This document shows, one piece after another, positions 24,401-32,999 of a stretch of 64,000 nucleotides of DNA. This DNA is from Icerya purchasi (lineage: Eukaryota > Arthropoda > Insecta > Hemiptera > Monophlebidae): the NCBI GenBank assembly GCA_039619475.1, contig CM077115.1:447815292-447879291 (forward strand). Direction: 5' to 3'. Numbering within the stretch: position 1 is the stretch's first letter; each line of letters begins with the position of its first letter. The notes beneath the pieces are model-generated. The model saw only the letters and a list, made by a program, of their open reading frames with translations, ran no database searches and was not told the DNA's origin. The translations under genes were made by a program, and so were the position numbers.

Positions 24401-27400
24401 GTCCGAGCCCAATTAAACCAACCGATAATTTAAAACCAGAAGGAGATTTTGAAACACCGGAGAAAGAACGCTTCCGTCCAGCTGAAAGACCGAAGCAGGT
24501 AAAACCAGCTGACAACCTATACCCCGAAGGAGAATTTGTACGAAGAAAGCCTGATGAATACAGACCTGGCGAGCGCCCAAGTCCAATTAAACCAACCGAT
24601 AATTTAAAACCAGAAGGAGAATTTGAAACACCGGAGAAAGAACGCTTCCGTCCTGCTGAAAGACCAAAGCAAGTAAAACCAGTTGACAACTTGTACCCCG
24701 AAGGAGAATTTGTTCGAAGAAAACCGGATGAATACAGACCTGGTGAACGTCCGAGCCCAATTAAACCAACGGATAATTTAAAACCAGAAGGAGATTTTGA
24801 AACACCGGAGAAAGAACGCTTCCGTCCAGCTGAAAGACCGAAGCAGGTAAAACCAGTTGACAACCTCTACCCCGAAGGAGAATTTGTACGAAGAAAGCCT
24901 GATGAATACAGACCTGGCGAGCGCCCAAGTCCAATTAAACCAACCGATAATTTAAAACCAGAAGGAGATTTCGAAACACCGGTCAAAGAAAAGTTTGTTT
25001 CATCGGAAAGGCCAAAGCAGTTTAAACCGATTGATAACCTGTATACCGAAGGAGAATTTGTTCAACGCATTACGGAAGAATTCATATCGGCAGAGCGTCC
25101 GAAGCCAATAAAACCGACAGACAACTTAAAGCCAGAAGGAAAATTCACAAGCCCGGAAAAGGAAAGTTTCGTTCCAGCTGAAAGACCGAAACAGGTTAAA
25201 CCATTGGACAATCTATACACTGAAGGAGAATTTGTTCAGCGTGTCACAGAAGAATTTGTAAGGGCGGAGCGTCCGAGACCAATAAAACCGACCGATAACT
25301 TAAAACCTGAAGGGGAATTCGTTAAGCCGGAAAAGGAAAAGTTTGTCGCAGCTGAAAGGCCGAAACAAGTGAAACCAACGGATAATCTTTATATTGAAGG
25401 AGATTTTGTACAACGAGTAACGGAAGAATTTGTTTCAGTGGAACGGCGAAAACCGGTGAAACCAACTGATAACTTAAAACCAGAAGGAGATTTTGAGAAA
25501 CCAGTTAGTAAAGAATTTGTTTCAGCAGAAAGACCAAAACAAGTTAAACCGATCGATAATCTAAAACCGGAAGGTAAATTTGAGACTCCGAAGAAGGAAC
25601 AGTTCGTACCGGCCGAAAGACCGAAGCAAATTAAACCAACCGATAATCTTTATCCTGAGGGCGACTTCACTCGACGACGACCGGATCAGTTCACTCCGGC
25701 GGAACGTCCAAAGCCGATCAAACCGACCGATAATCTAAAACCGGAGGGTGATTTCGAAAAACCGGCAAAGGACAAATTCGTTCCGGCAGAGAGGCCGAAA
25801 CCGGTTAAACCAACCGATAATCTTTATCCTGAGGGCGACTTCACTCGACGACGACCGGATCAATTCACTCCAGCGGAACGTCCGAAGCCGATCAAACCGA
25901 CCGATAATCTTCATCCTGAGGGCGACTTCACTCGACGACGACCGGATCAATTCACTCCGGCGGAACGTCCGAAGCCGATCAAACCGACCGATAATCTTCA
26001 TCCTGAGGGCGACTTCACTCGACGACGACCGGATCAATTCATTCCAGCGGAACGTCCGAAGCCGATCAAACCGACCGATAATCTTCATCCTGAGGGCGAC
26101 TTCACTCGACGACGACCGGATCAATTCACTCCGGCGGAACGTCCGAAGCCGATCAAACCGACCGATAATCTTCATCCTGAGGGCGACTTCACTCGACGAC
26201 GACCGGATCAATTCACTCCAGCGGAACGTCCGAAGCCGATCAAACCGACCGATAATCTTCATCCTGAGGGCGACTTCACTCGACGACGACCGGATCAATT
26301 CACTCCGGCGGAACGTCCGAAGCCGATCAAACCAACCGATAATCTTTATCCTGAGGGCGACTTCACTCGACGACGACCGGATCAATTCACTCCAGCGGAA
26401 CGTCCGAAGCCGATCAAACCGACCGATAATCTTCATCCTGAGGGCGACTTCACTCGACGACGACCGGATCAATTCACTCCGGCGGAACGTCCGAAGCCGA
26501 TCAAACCGACCGATAATCTTCATCCTGAGGGCGACTTCACTCGACGACGACCGGATCAATTCATTCCAGCGGAACGTCCGAAGCCGATCAAACCGACCGA
26601 TAATCTTCATCCTGAGGGCGACTTCACTCGACGACGACCGGATCAATTCACTCCGGCGGAACGTCCGAAGCCGATCAAACCGACCGATAATCTTCATCCT
26701 GAGGGCGACTTCACTCGACGACGACCGGATCAATTCACTCCAGCGGAACGTCCAAAGCCGATCAAACCGACCGATAATTTAAAACCGGAGGGTGATTTCG
26801 AAAAACTGGCAAAGGACAAATTCGTTCCGGCTGAAAGACCGAAGCAAATTAAGCCGACCGATAATCTTCATCCTGAGGGCGACTTCACTCGACGGCGCCC
26901 GGATCAATTCACTCCGGCGGAACGTCCAAAACCGATCAAACCGACCGATAATCTGAAACCAGAGGGTGATTTCGTCCAGCGGAAGCCTGCCACTCAATTT
27001 AAACCGGCGGAACGTCAGTCTCCCGTGAAACCGTCTGACAACTTAAAGCTGGTAGGTGATTTCGAAAAGCGTACGATAACTTCGACCGTGTTTTCCCCTG
27101 TCGGTGACAGACCTTCGCCGATCAGACCGAAGGATAATTTGTCCGTCGAATCCGGCGAGTTTACTAAGCGAGATGTAACGAAATTAGAGAACGTTTCGAC
27201 GAAAATCGAAAGAGCCGAAATCGTTAAACACACCGATAATTTGAAGCTGGTCGGAACTTTCGAGGGTAGGAGAAGAGATGACTACGTTTCTTCGCAACAA
27301 ACCATAGCTAAGCGCCCGGCCCCTATCCAGAAGCCGGCTGATAATCTGAAGCAGGAAGGTGAGCTGGTAATTCAGCGGAAGGCGGATTACGGAGCTAGAA

Positions 27401-29259
27401 CCGTCGTTGTCTCCAAGCATTCTGATGAAATTACGTCTTCCGTTCCGAGCGCGATAGTGAAAAAGGAACAAGTGATTAGTTCGACAAAGGTACAGCAGAA
27501 CGTGGACGATAATAGACTGATTAGCGGCCAAACGATCGAACATAAAAAATTAATTACCACCGATACGGCTAAAAAAGTTCAAAATAATTTGGTGGTCGAA
27601 CGAAACATACACGAATACCACAAGAAACGAGAACAACAGCTCATCCGGAAACAAGTGCACAGTCGAACCGATAATATTTCGTCGATAATATCGCAACAGT
27701 CTGATAACGTTCGCGCCGATAATCAGACTGTTTCCAAGAATCAACTGTCATCGGAAATTAACGATCGATCTGTAAACGGTTACGCTCTCTCCTCTTCTTC
27801 CGCCAACTCCACCTTGACAGATAAACGTACTCACGTTACAACTAGTTCCAGCAGAAATATCCAATCGTCCAGCAGCAGCAGCAGCAGCACCATCATCAAC
27901 GACAACAGAATTAACAGTTCTCAGATTGCAAACTCAAGTATCCAGCAACAGTCTGTCACTCCGTCTTCGCGCACTCCAGAACAGAACCAGAGTAACCGAA
28001 CATTTACCGTTGAGCAGAAAACCATTACATCTCCCGGCTCGGTAGTAAATCGGTCAACCAGTTCCTTATCGTCCGTTACAAATAGTTCGGTAACGAACGA
28101 GACCGACCGTCGCGTGTCGGCCAACAGAGAAGAAACGTCGAGCGAAACGCAGTCCACTCGTCGTGGCACTTTCAGCATTCATGACGTCGGTAACCGAAAC
28201 ACCACTAACGGACAACGGTTGACCGAACGAACGGTAAATCAACTGTCATCGTCGACCCGTAGCAGTGAAAAGCGTGATCACGACAACTTCGCGCAAAACC
28301 GATCTCAAAGTAGCCGGGAGCAGGTCATCTCGTTGGGCGGTAATAAAACATTTTCCGAATCCGGTAGTCGTTATACTAGTAACGTTATGTCGTCCGGCCA
28401 AGAAGCGAGTAAAACAATTCATCAGAACACGGGGTCATACCGATCATCGACGTCCGATGATAAAACGAACATCGTAACCGGGCGATCATCCGATATCGGT
28501 GTTTCTAGCGTCGGCCAGCATGCAGACAACAATAGAACGTCCGAGGTGATATCGTCGTCGACGTCATCTTCTAGTAATCGATATCATAGGAAAAATGTGA
28601 TCAGCTCCAGCTCGCAAGATATCAGCAACTCGGTGCTCCACCGGAAAGCTGCTTCTTCCGGCGTCGAACCGGCGCCCCATATAACGTCGAGTACGGCTGC
28701 CACCCAATGGAAAAGTATCCAGAACATTGACGGTCCGTTTATTCAGTCTAGCGAAAATCGGAAAAGCTTGAGTTATTTACACAGACATCATCAGAGCGGC
28801 GGAGTGACTGCCGGAACTTCGGCTATAAGCAGCCAGGGCGGCGGAGGACGGTCAACAGAAACAGCCACAAATAATTTCCAGCACGGAAGGCGTTCGGATG
28901 GCATAATTAGCGGCAACAGCGGAAGTGGCCAGACTGACAGAGTGCAGACAGAGTCGCGGTCTTCATACGGCAACTTTGTTACTACCAGTAACAAGCAGGA
29001 ACACGTTTCATCGATAAGAAAATCAAATATATCTCAAATTAACTTCATCTCCGATTACTCATCCTCATCGTCAAAACAGCACAGACAACAAGACAATTCC
29101 GCCAACTCCTCATACCGACTGGAGTACAACAATCATCCATCTGGTCCTTGTCCAGCTGCTCAATTAATTAACAGGCAAAATACCGGCACTTTTAAACACA
29201 TCAGAGACACCAAGTCCCACAAAATGTTCATTCCAATAAATGATAACGTGCTCAACTAA
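18481..29259 (+). CDS. Giant terminal exon of the DNLxxEG tandem-repeat protein
   Basis: A 10.8-kb uninterrupted coding exon (3592 codons plus TAA) follows a strong acceptor (ctcattgcag) and begins on a whole codon, matching exon 3; the open frame extends left into the intron, so the in-frame ATG at 18433 is probably not used. Residues 1 to about 125 are divergent units (KPKDNLETSGPVDFTT, KHDDNLIIEGEMTFQT). About 126-2860 is the regular 29-residue array (consensus ETPEKEKFVPAERPKQVKPT then DNLKPEGEF), rich in Pro, Lys, Glu and Arg with almost no Cys or Trp, so probably extended and disordered. Degenerate units continue to about 2960. The tail to 3592 is Ser/Thr/Asn/Gln-rich with an eight-serine run near 27868-27892, ending in SHKMFIPINDNVLN. 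The less homogenised units (EG-x-M ... TT-x4-Y ... ERP ... KP-x-DNL) recall microtubule-binding repeats of MAP6/SAXO proteins; a PEVK-like elastic muscle or cytoskeletal role is an alternative. Function is inferred only. Confidence 0.92.
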   Translation: MITQKEIDYPERPLQKPERIKKPKDNLETSGPVDFTTVSKEHYQTYYDTYQKQDVKKHDDNLIIEGEMTFQTQNDTEYIQKSTEPVKPKRRRTWTKMEGEQYFQTTTAQEFKEHIPEREKPIKPSDNLKPEGEFEAPKKEKFVPAERPKQIKPTDNLYPEGEFTKRKPEEYKPAERPKQIKPTDNLKPEGDFITHEKDKFVPAERSKPVKPTDNLYPEGDFVRRQPEEYRPAERPKPVKPTDNLKPEGDFETPERTKFVPAERPKQVKPSDNLKPEGDFETPEKGKFVPAERPKPVRPTDNLYPEGDFVRRQPEEYRPAERPKPVKPTDNLKPEGDFETPERTKFVPAERPKQVKPSDNLKPEGDFETPEKGKFVPAERPKPIRPTDNLYPEGDFVRRQPEEYRPAERPKPVKPTDNLKPEGDFETPERTKFVPAERPKQVKPSDNLKPEGDFETPEKGKFVPAERPKPVRPTDNLYPEGDFVRRQPEEYRPAERPKPVKPTDNLKPEGDFETPERTKFVPAERPKQVKPSDNLKPEGDFETPEKGKFVPAERPKPIRPTDNLHPEGDFVRRQPEEYRPAERPKPVKPTDNLKPEGDFETPERTKFVPAERPKQVKPSDNLKPEGEFTTPEKEKFVPAERRKQVKPTDNLYTEGEFVQRITEEFISAERPKAVKPTDNLKPEGEFTTPEKEKFVPAERRKQVKPTDNLYTEGEFVQRITEEFISADRPKPVRPTDNLKPEGEFTTPEKEKFVPAERRKQVKPTDNLYTEGEFVQRITEEFISAERPKAVKPTDNLKPEGEFTTPEKEKFVPAERRKQVKPTDNLYTEGEFVQRITEEFISAERPKAVKPTDNLKPEGEFTTPEKVKFVPAERRKQVKPTDNLYTEGEFVQRITEEFISAERPKAVKPTDNLKPEGEFTTPEKEKFVPAERRKQVKPTDNLYTEGEFVQRITEEFISADRPKPVRPTDNLKPEGEFTTPEKEKFVPAERRKQVKPTDNLYTEGEFVQRITEEFISAERPKAVKPTDNLKPEGEFTTPEKEKFVPAERRKQVKPTDNLYTEGEFVQRITEEFISADRPKPVRPTDNLKPEGEFTTPEKEKFVPAERRKQVKPTDNLYTEGEFVQRITEEFISAERPKAVKPTDNLKPEGEFTTPEKEKFVPAERRKQVKPTDNLYTEGEFVQRITEEFVSAERPKPIKPTDNLKPEGEFTTPEKERFVPAERPKKVKPVDNLYVEGEFVQRITEEFVSAERPRPIKPTDNLKPEGEFTTPEKEKFVPAERRKQVKPTDNLYTEGEFVQRITEEFVSAERPKPVKPTDNLKPEGEFTTPEKERFVPAERPKKVKPVDNLYVEGEFVQRITEEFVSAERPRPIKPTDNLKPEGEFTTPEKEKFVPAERRKQVKPTDNLYTEGEFVQRITEEFVSAERPKPVKPTDNLKPEGEFTTPEKEKFVPAERPKQVKPVDNLYVEGEFVQRITEEFVSTERPRPIKPTDNLKPEGDFSTPEKEKFVPAERRKQVKPTDNLYTEGEFVQRITEEFVSAERPKLIKPTDNLKPEGEFVTPEKEKFLPAERRKQVKPTDNLFPEGDFETPEKEQYRPAERPKQVKPVDNLYPEGEFVRRKPDEYRPGERPSPIKPTDNLKPEGDFETPEKERFRPAERPKQVKPADNLYPEGEFVRRKPDEYRPGERPSPIKPTDNLKPEGNFETPEKERFRPAERPKQVKPVDNLYPEGEFVRRKPDEYRPGERPSPIKPTDNLKPEGEFETPEKERFRPAERPKQVKPVDNLYPEGEFVRRKPDEYRPGERPSPIKPTDNLKPEGDFETPEKERFRPAERPKQVKPADNLYPEGEFVRRKPDEYRPGERPSPIKPTDNLKPEGEFETPEKERFRPAERPKQVKPVDNLYPEGEFVRRKPDEYRPGERPSPIKPTDNLKPEGDFETPEKERFRPAERPKQVKPADNLYPEGEFVRRKPDEYRPGERPSPIKPTDNLKPEGDFETPEKERFRPAERPKQVKPADNLYPEGEFVRRKPDEYRPGERPSPIKPTDNLKPEGEFETPEKERFRPAERPKQVKPVDNLYPEGEFVRRKPDEYRPGERPSPIKPTDNLKPEGDFETPEKERFRPAERPKQVKPVDNLYPEGEFVRRKPDEYRPGERPSPIKPTDNLKPEGDFETPVKEKFVSSERPKQFKPIDNLYTEGEFVQRITEEFISAERPKPIKPTDNLKPEGKFTSPEKESFVPAERPKQVKPLDNLYTEGEFVQRVTEEFVRAERPRPIKPTDNLKPEGEFVKPEKEKFVAAERPKQVKPTDNLYIEGDFVQRVTEEFVSVERRKPVKPTDNLKPEGDFEKPVSKEFVSAERPKQVKPIDNLKPEGKFETPKKEQFVPAERPKQIKPTDNLYPEGDFTRRRPDQFTPAERPKPIKPTDNLKPEGDFEKPAKDKFVPAERPKPVKPTDNLYPEGDFTRRRPDQFTPAERPKPIKPTDNLHPEGDFTRRRPDQFTPAERPKPIKPTDNLHPEGDFTRRRPDQFIPAERPKPIKPTDNLHPEGDFTRRRPDQFTPAERPKPIKPTDNLHPEGDFTRRRPDQFTPAERPKPIKPTDNLHPEGDFTRRRPDQFTPAERPKPIKPTDNLYPEGDFTRRRPDQFTPAERPKPIKPTDNLHPEGDFTRRRPDQFTPAERPKPIKPTDNLHPEGDFTRRRPDQFIPAERPKPIKPTDNLHPEGDFTRRRPDQFTPAERPKPIKPTDNLHPEGDFTRRRPDQFTPAERPKPIKPTDNLKPEGDFEKLAKDKFVPAERPKQIKPTDNLHPEGDFTRRRPDQFTPAERPKPIKPTDNLKPEGDFVQRKPATQFKPAERQSPVKPSDNLKLVGDFEKRTITSTVFSPVGDRPSPIRPKDNLSVESGEFTKRDVTKLENVSTKIERAEIVKHTDNLKLVGTFEGRRRDDYVSSQQTIAKRPAPIQKPADNLKQEGELVIQRKADYGARTVVVSKHSDEITSSVPSAIVKKEQVISSTKVQQNVDDNRLISGQTIEHKKLITTDTAKKVQNNLVVERNIHEYHKKREQQLIRKQVHSRTDNISSIISQQSDNVRADNQTVSKNQLSSEINDRSVNGYALSSSSANSTLTDKRTHVTTSSSRNIQSSSSSSSSTIINDNRINSSQIANSSIQQQSVTPSSRTPEQNQSNRTFTVEQKTITSPGSVVNRSTSSLSSVTNSSVTNETDRRVSANREETSSETQSTRRGTFSIHDVGNRNTTNGQRLTERTVNQLSSSTRSSEKRDHDNFAQNRSQSSREQVISLGGNKTFSESGSRYTSNVMSSGQEASKTIHQNTGSYRSSTSDDKTNIVTGRSSDIGVSSVGQHADNNRTSEVISSSTSSSSNRYHRKNVISSSSQDISNSVLHRKAASSGVEPAPHITSSTAATQWKSIQNIDGPFIQSSENRKSLSYLHRHHQSGGVTAGTSAISSQGGGGRSTETATNNFQHGRRSDGIISGNSGSGQTDRVQTESRSSYGNFVTTSNKQEHVSSIRKSNISQINFISDYSSSSSKQHRQQDNSANSSYRLEYNNHPSGPCPAAQLINRQNTGTFKHIRDTKSHKMFIPINDNVLN
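18856..27123 (+). repeat. 87-bp (29-aa) coding tandem repeat, about 95 units
   Basis: The DNL codons recur from 18856 to 27037, 8181 bp apart, which equals 94 intervals of 87 bp plus one extra codon; that codon is visible in the unit at about 26959-27036 (VQRKPATQF). Sub-blocks differ in higher-order structure: 261-bp trimers at about 18.9-20.35 kb, 174/348-bp blocks at about 20.35-23.2 kb, 174-bp dimers with the FRPAERPKQVKP/YRPGERPSPIKP pair at about 23.2-24.97 kb, divergent units at about 25.0-25.65 kb, and 87-bp monomers (HPEGDFTRRRPDQFTPAERP) at about 25.82-26.76 kb. Confidence 0.95.
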
Positions 29260-30273
29260 ATAACAAAATTTCGAGTTATCCTTTGCTTAAATATTTGTTC
29301 TCGGTTACATATTAATGCGAAATAACACAATATGCCGAAATTATTATTTTATATAAATCGACGTACTAAACCATTACTACCATTATTATTATTATTATTA
29401 TTGTTACTATTTTCATTATTATCATTGTGATTATTACTATTATTAATGAAATTTTTTTTACATAACGACTTTCAGGTAATACTAACTTTTTCATATTAGC
29501 GCTTTAAAAAAAAAAAAAAAAAAAAAAAAATATGGATATCTATTTATAAAATATATATTATGCAAAATACATTCTTTTATATATACTTACTATTGCAGCC
29601 TTCATTCTTTCAGCGTGTGAAATTGAATAGCGTTTTGACACAGTTGTACACCATTTTTACATATATCCTTCTCTCTACAGATGTAAATCACTGATCCGAA
29701 CTTAAAATAGTACTTTAAAACCTATCATTAGCGAGATTCAAATTAATGAAAAATTATTAATAAACCAATTAGGGCTATTTATTCCTTATAAATCTGGCTA
29801 AACTATAAATAATTTAAATGACGGACAGGTGCTATTTAAAATTGACGAAATTTAATAGGAAAATGGAAAACGAATTCATTTCAGTGATTAAAAGGATTTT
29901 ATATCTTTCGTATATGGGTTTTTATAAAACAAGCAGCCGTTTTCAAAAACCGCTAATTATCCAATAATGTCCACATTAGAATATAAACATATATACATAT
30001 ATGAAATTTCATTAAACCCTGCACACAGTTACATATATAGTACTGTACTAGATTTTAAATAATTTGGAAAAGAAATGAAAAAAAATGTTTAATTATTTAC
30101 AAATTTAGTATAACATAGTACAATATAGAACGGTACATAGTACCTAGATAAAATGTCACTACGTCAAATTGTTTACATCTGAAAAAAATCAGTAATTTTC
30201 TTAAAAAATTATAAATTAGCAAACTTTACAGTAACCGATAACAGAGAGTGACGGTTAAAAAAAGTTTTACCGT

Positions 30274-30318
<45 letters not shown>
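29260..30318. other. Probable 3' UTR and flanking sequence of the repeat gene
   Basis: AT-rich, with ATT-type microsatellites at about 29379-29445, an A run at about 29507-29530 and a candidate AATAAA signal at 29759-29764. The real cleavage site cannot be set from sequence. A (TA)n run at about 30276-30309 leads into the MITE at 30319. Confidence 0.4.
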
Positions 30319-30320
<2 letters not shown>

Positions 30321-30855
30321 GTGGAAATTGTTTAACACGAAACCGGTTAACCCGAAAAATCGCTTAATACGAAACAACACTACGGTCCCGACAAAATGTC
30401 ATATAATTACATACATTTTTTTTCTTTTATCACGAAACAACACGAAAGAAAAATCGCTTAACACGAAAAGATTTTACTTCTCAGAAGGACAAATATACCT
30501 GCTTTTCCAGTCGCATCCCTTAACGGATAAATAAAATTAACAATGGTTACTATTATTTACCCCCTGGGAATGCAATACTACTTAATTTCGGTCGACAAGT
30601 TTCCCAAAAAACGATAATTTTTTATGTTTTTTTTATAATGTAATTATTTGAAGTGTATATACTTGTACTACCTACAAGTGCTAATGTTAGCGGAAAATCG
30701 AATTGATACATGTTACCGACATTAAAAATATTGGTGAGTTTTTAATTTTTTAATTTTCGTTTTTTTTTTTTTTGCATGTTTCGGTTAACACGAAATCCTT
30801 TTAACACGAAGAAATATTTCGGTCCCTTCAGTTTCATGTTAAACGGTTTCCACTG
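30319..30855. mobile_element. Non-autonomous Tc1/mariner-type element (MITE), 537 bp
   Basis: Terminal inverted repeats: the left end is CAGTGGAAATTGTTTAACAC and the right end, read on the minus strand, CAGTGGAAACCGTTTAACAT. Both ends abut TA dinucleotides (30317-30318, 30856-30857), the usual target of this superfamily, though the surrounding (TA)n sequence makes the duplication uninformative. The inner sequence repeats GGTTAACACGAAA-like words several times. The short plus frame at 30328-30534 shows no transposase motif. The TIR type suggests a pogo/Tigger-like relative. Confidence 0.8.
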
Positions 30856-31267
30856 TATATATATATATACAGATATATATATATAGGGGTGGATCAATGA
30901 CATTTGGAGGAGGAATTATATAATTACGTCAAATATTTTACGGTAGACAGTAGATTTAAGAAATACTCCTTGTTTCATAAAGAAAATCAAATAGCGACCT
31001 TTATAGAAATTCATAAAAATGTGTTTTAAAAATACATAATTATTACAATTTTTGAATTTAGATTATGTTATATTTTTTAGGAGGTGAAAAATGAAACGAA
31101 ATTATAAAATTATACCTTAAATATGGTAGTTTAAAAATAGTAAGAAAAATAGTATTTTTATGAGACACCTTACTTATTTTTATTTTTAGTTAGTAATCCG
31201 TCCGAATTCTCTTTGTTCGTGAGCAAGTTTAAATATATATGTATTTGTCATTGAGAACTATTTTCAT
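30856..31267. other. Intergenic AT-rich sequence
   Basis: (TA)n flank of the MITE followed by AT-rich sequence without recognisable features. Confidence 0.5.
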
Positions 31268-31662
31268 TTACGTTCTTCTTTCTTCTTTATAGCGCCGTAC
31301 TTAATTCCTGAGCGACGACGACTACCTATTCGTACATCTCAGCTGTACAGACATAAGTATTAGTGTCCATAGAAATTATTGTATGCAGTACGAATGTGTA
31401 CACAAAACGCAAGACTACATTCGGAACTGATATTGTGATTGTTTGATTTACATCGTTCTACAAAAGTGCAGTTCTATTTATGTCTGCTGTGTACTGACCT
31501 AGCGATGATGATATGCATGTTTGCCATTGCCTTCCACGTGTTTATTAGCGAGTATTTATTTATTTAATTCTTGTAATAAGAAGTTCTGTCGTCGCTCGGG
31601 ATCGAGCCCGTGACCTCCATAACGGAAGTCAAGCGCTCTAGCAACTAGGCTATCATAAAAAT
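31268..31662 (-). mobile_element. tRNA-derived SINE
   Basis: On the minus strand, the head (31662 to about 31585) carries RNA polymerase III promoter boxes: box A-like TAGCCTAGTTGCTAGAGCG at about 31633-31651 and box B-like GGGCTCGATCCC at about 31598-31609. Acceptor arms do not pair, so this is not a working tRNA gene. The body includes GGAAGGCAATGGCAAAC (about 31526-31542), a phrase I associate with arthropod SINEs. The 3' end is the short repetitive tail AAAGAAGAAAGAAGAAC (about 31272-31288). The full length of about 395 bp fits a SINE. Confidence 0.75.
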
Positions 31663-32963
31663 GGCAAAAGATCGGACAGTTGCGTTTCAGAATAGGATAA
31701 AATAGGAACAATAATAGTTTTACTAGAAAATAGTATTAAATATTAATTATTAAAATCAATAGGTGTAAAATTCATACAAATATTTTATAGCATAAATTAA
31801 ATTTCTCTGTTATAACAAATTTTTTCATAGAGGCTTTGGTTATCTTTATTTTTTGAACAGACCTAGTTTTATTAAGTTATAAATTAAAAATTATTCACTG
31901 AAATTTCTAAAAAAAAATTAAAAACCGGTAAAATTGGATATTTAAAACACTGCCCGATCCGGTTTCGTCTCAATTATAATAATTAGACATCTTCTTAGAT
32001 TTAATTGATAAATGTACAACTCCGTTTAACTTGCATACATACCGCAATTTTTATCTTTTTTACCATCTTTGGTGTAATTTTTTTTTTTTTTTTTTCAGTT
32101 CTAATAAATTAAACTTGCTCTATCCCCTCCTGTTGTGTACATATTTAGAAATTTTTCTGATTAACTCGTTACAAATATCAAATGCTTCTTTTTCATTCGT
32201 TTTAAAAGGTCATCGCTTTCTTCCATTACACAGCGATTTCGATTAATGTTGGCGCAAACACAACATCTCAAACATTACGCAGTGCACAATAAATCAGTCG
32301 GTTTACTGAATTTTTAGAAAGTCATATCATATCGCGTTTTGCAGTTGTAAATTACATGCGTCATTTGTGGCCCAATGGCCTGATAGTTAACTGAAGTCGG
32401 GCCATAAAAAAAACAAAAAAAAAAATACATCATTTATCGTATTTTGTTCCACGCTTTCCATACAAATTTGTTTCTATGTTCAAATTTGCACGTTGAATGT
32501 TGGGTTAATGTCATATGTTCGTGACAAGGTCAAGTTGAATCTACTAAAGCAGTTTAAAATTTTGTTTAATTGAAATTTAATGTCGTTAAAAATTCTTTCG
32601 GGTCCTGCCTATGTAAGTGTGCGTCAATGATCAATCGGGAATACGCGCTAAGTTGCGTCCGAACAGCAACAAAAAACTCGAAGAAAGAGTCAATTATATA
32701 AAGAGAATACTCGCTGAAGATCCGACGATCCAGATCGTTACTCAAACAGGGACAAAATCTAGAAATAAATGACAGTACGCCGAAAACACCAATGACCAGG
32801 GTCCCCGACAGCCCAGGTTGCTACCCCAACAGGGACAAAACCTAGAAATAAATGATAATACGCCCTAAAACACCAAAGACAAGGTATCCGGCGGTCCATG
32901 TCAACACTTTACAGGAAAGAGAAGAAACACGAATGACACGCCGTGACAAACAAAACGTATACG

Positions 32964-32999
<36 letters not shown>

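Noticed and set aside
18951..24863. Very long minus-strand open frames (1071 and 658 codons) and many shorter ones opposite the repeat array
   Set aside because: The 87-bp unit is a multiple of three, so any frame free of stops in one unit stays open through the array. Their period and boundaries follow the plus-strand repeat exactly, and only the plus frame is bounded by splice sites and joined to other exons.
25735..26782. Alternative plus and minus frames of more than 330 codons over the TRRRPDQF monomer block
   Set aside because: Same explanation: the nearly identical 87-bp monomers keep several frames open at once. No start context or homology supports them.
31581..31662. A genuine tRNA gene on the minus strand
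   Set aside because: The promoter boxes are present but the acceptor arms do not pair and a SINE-like body and tail follow.
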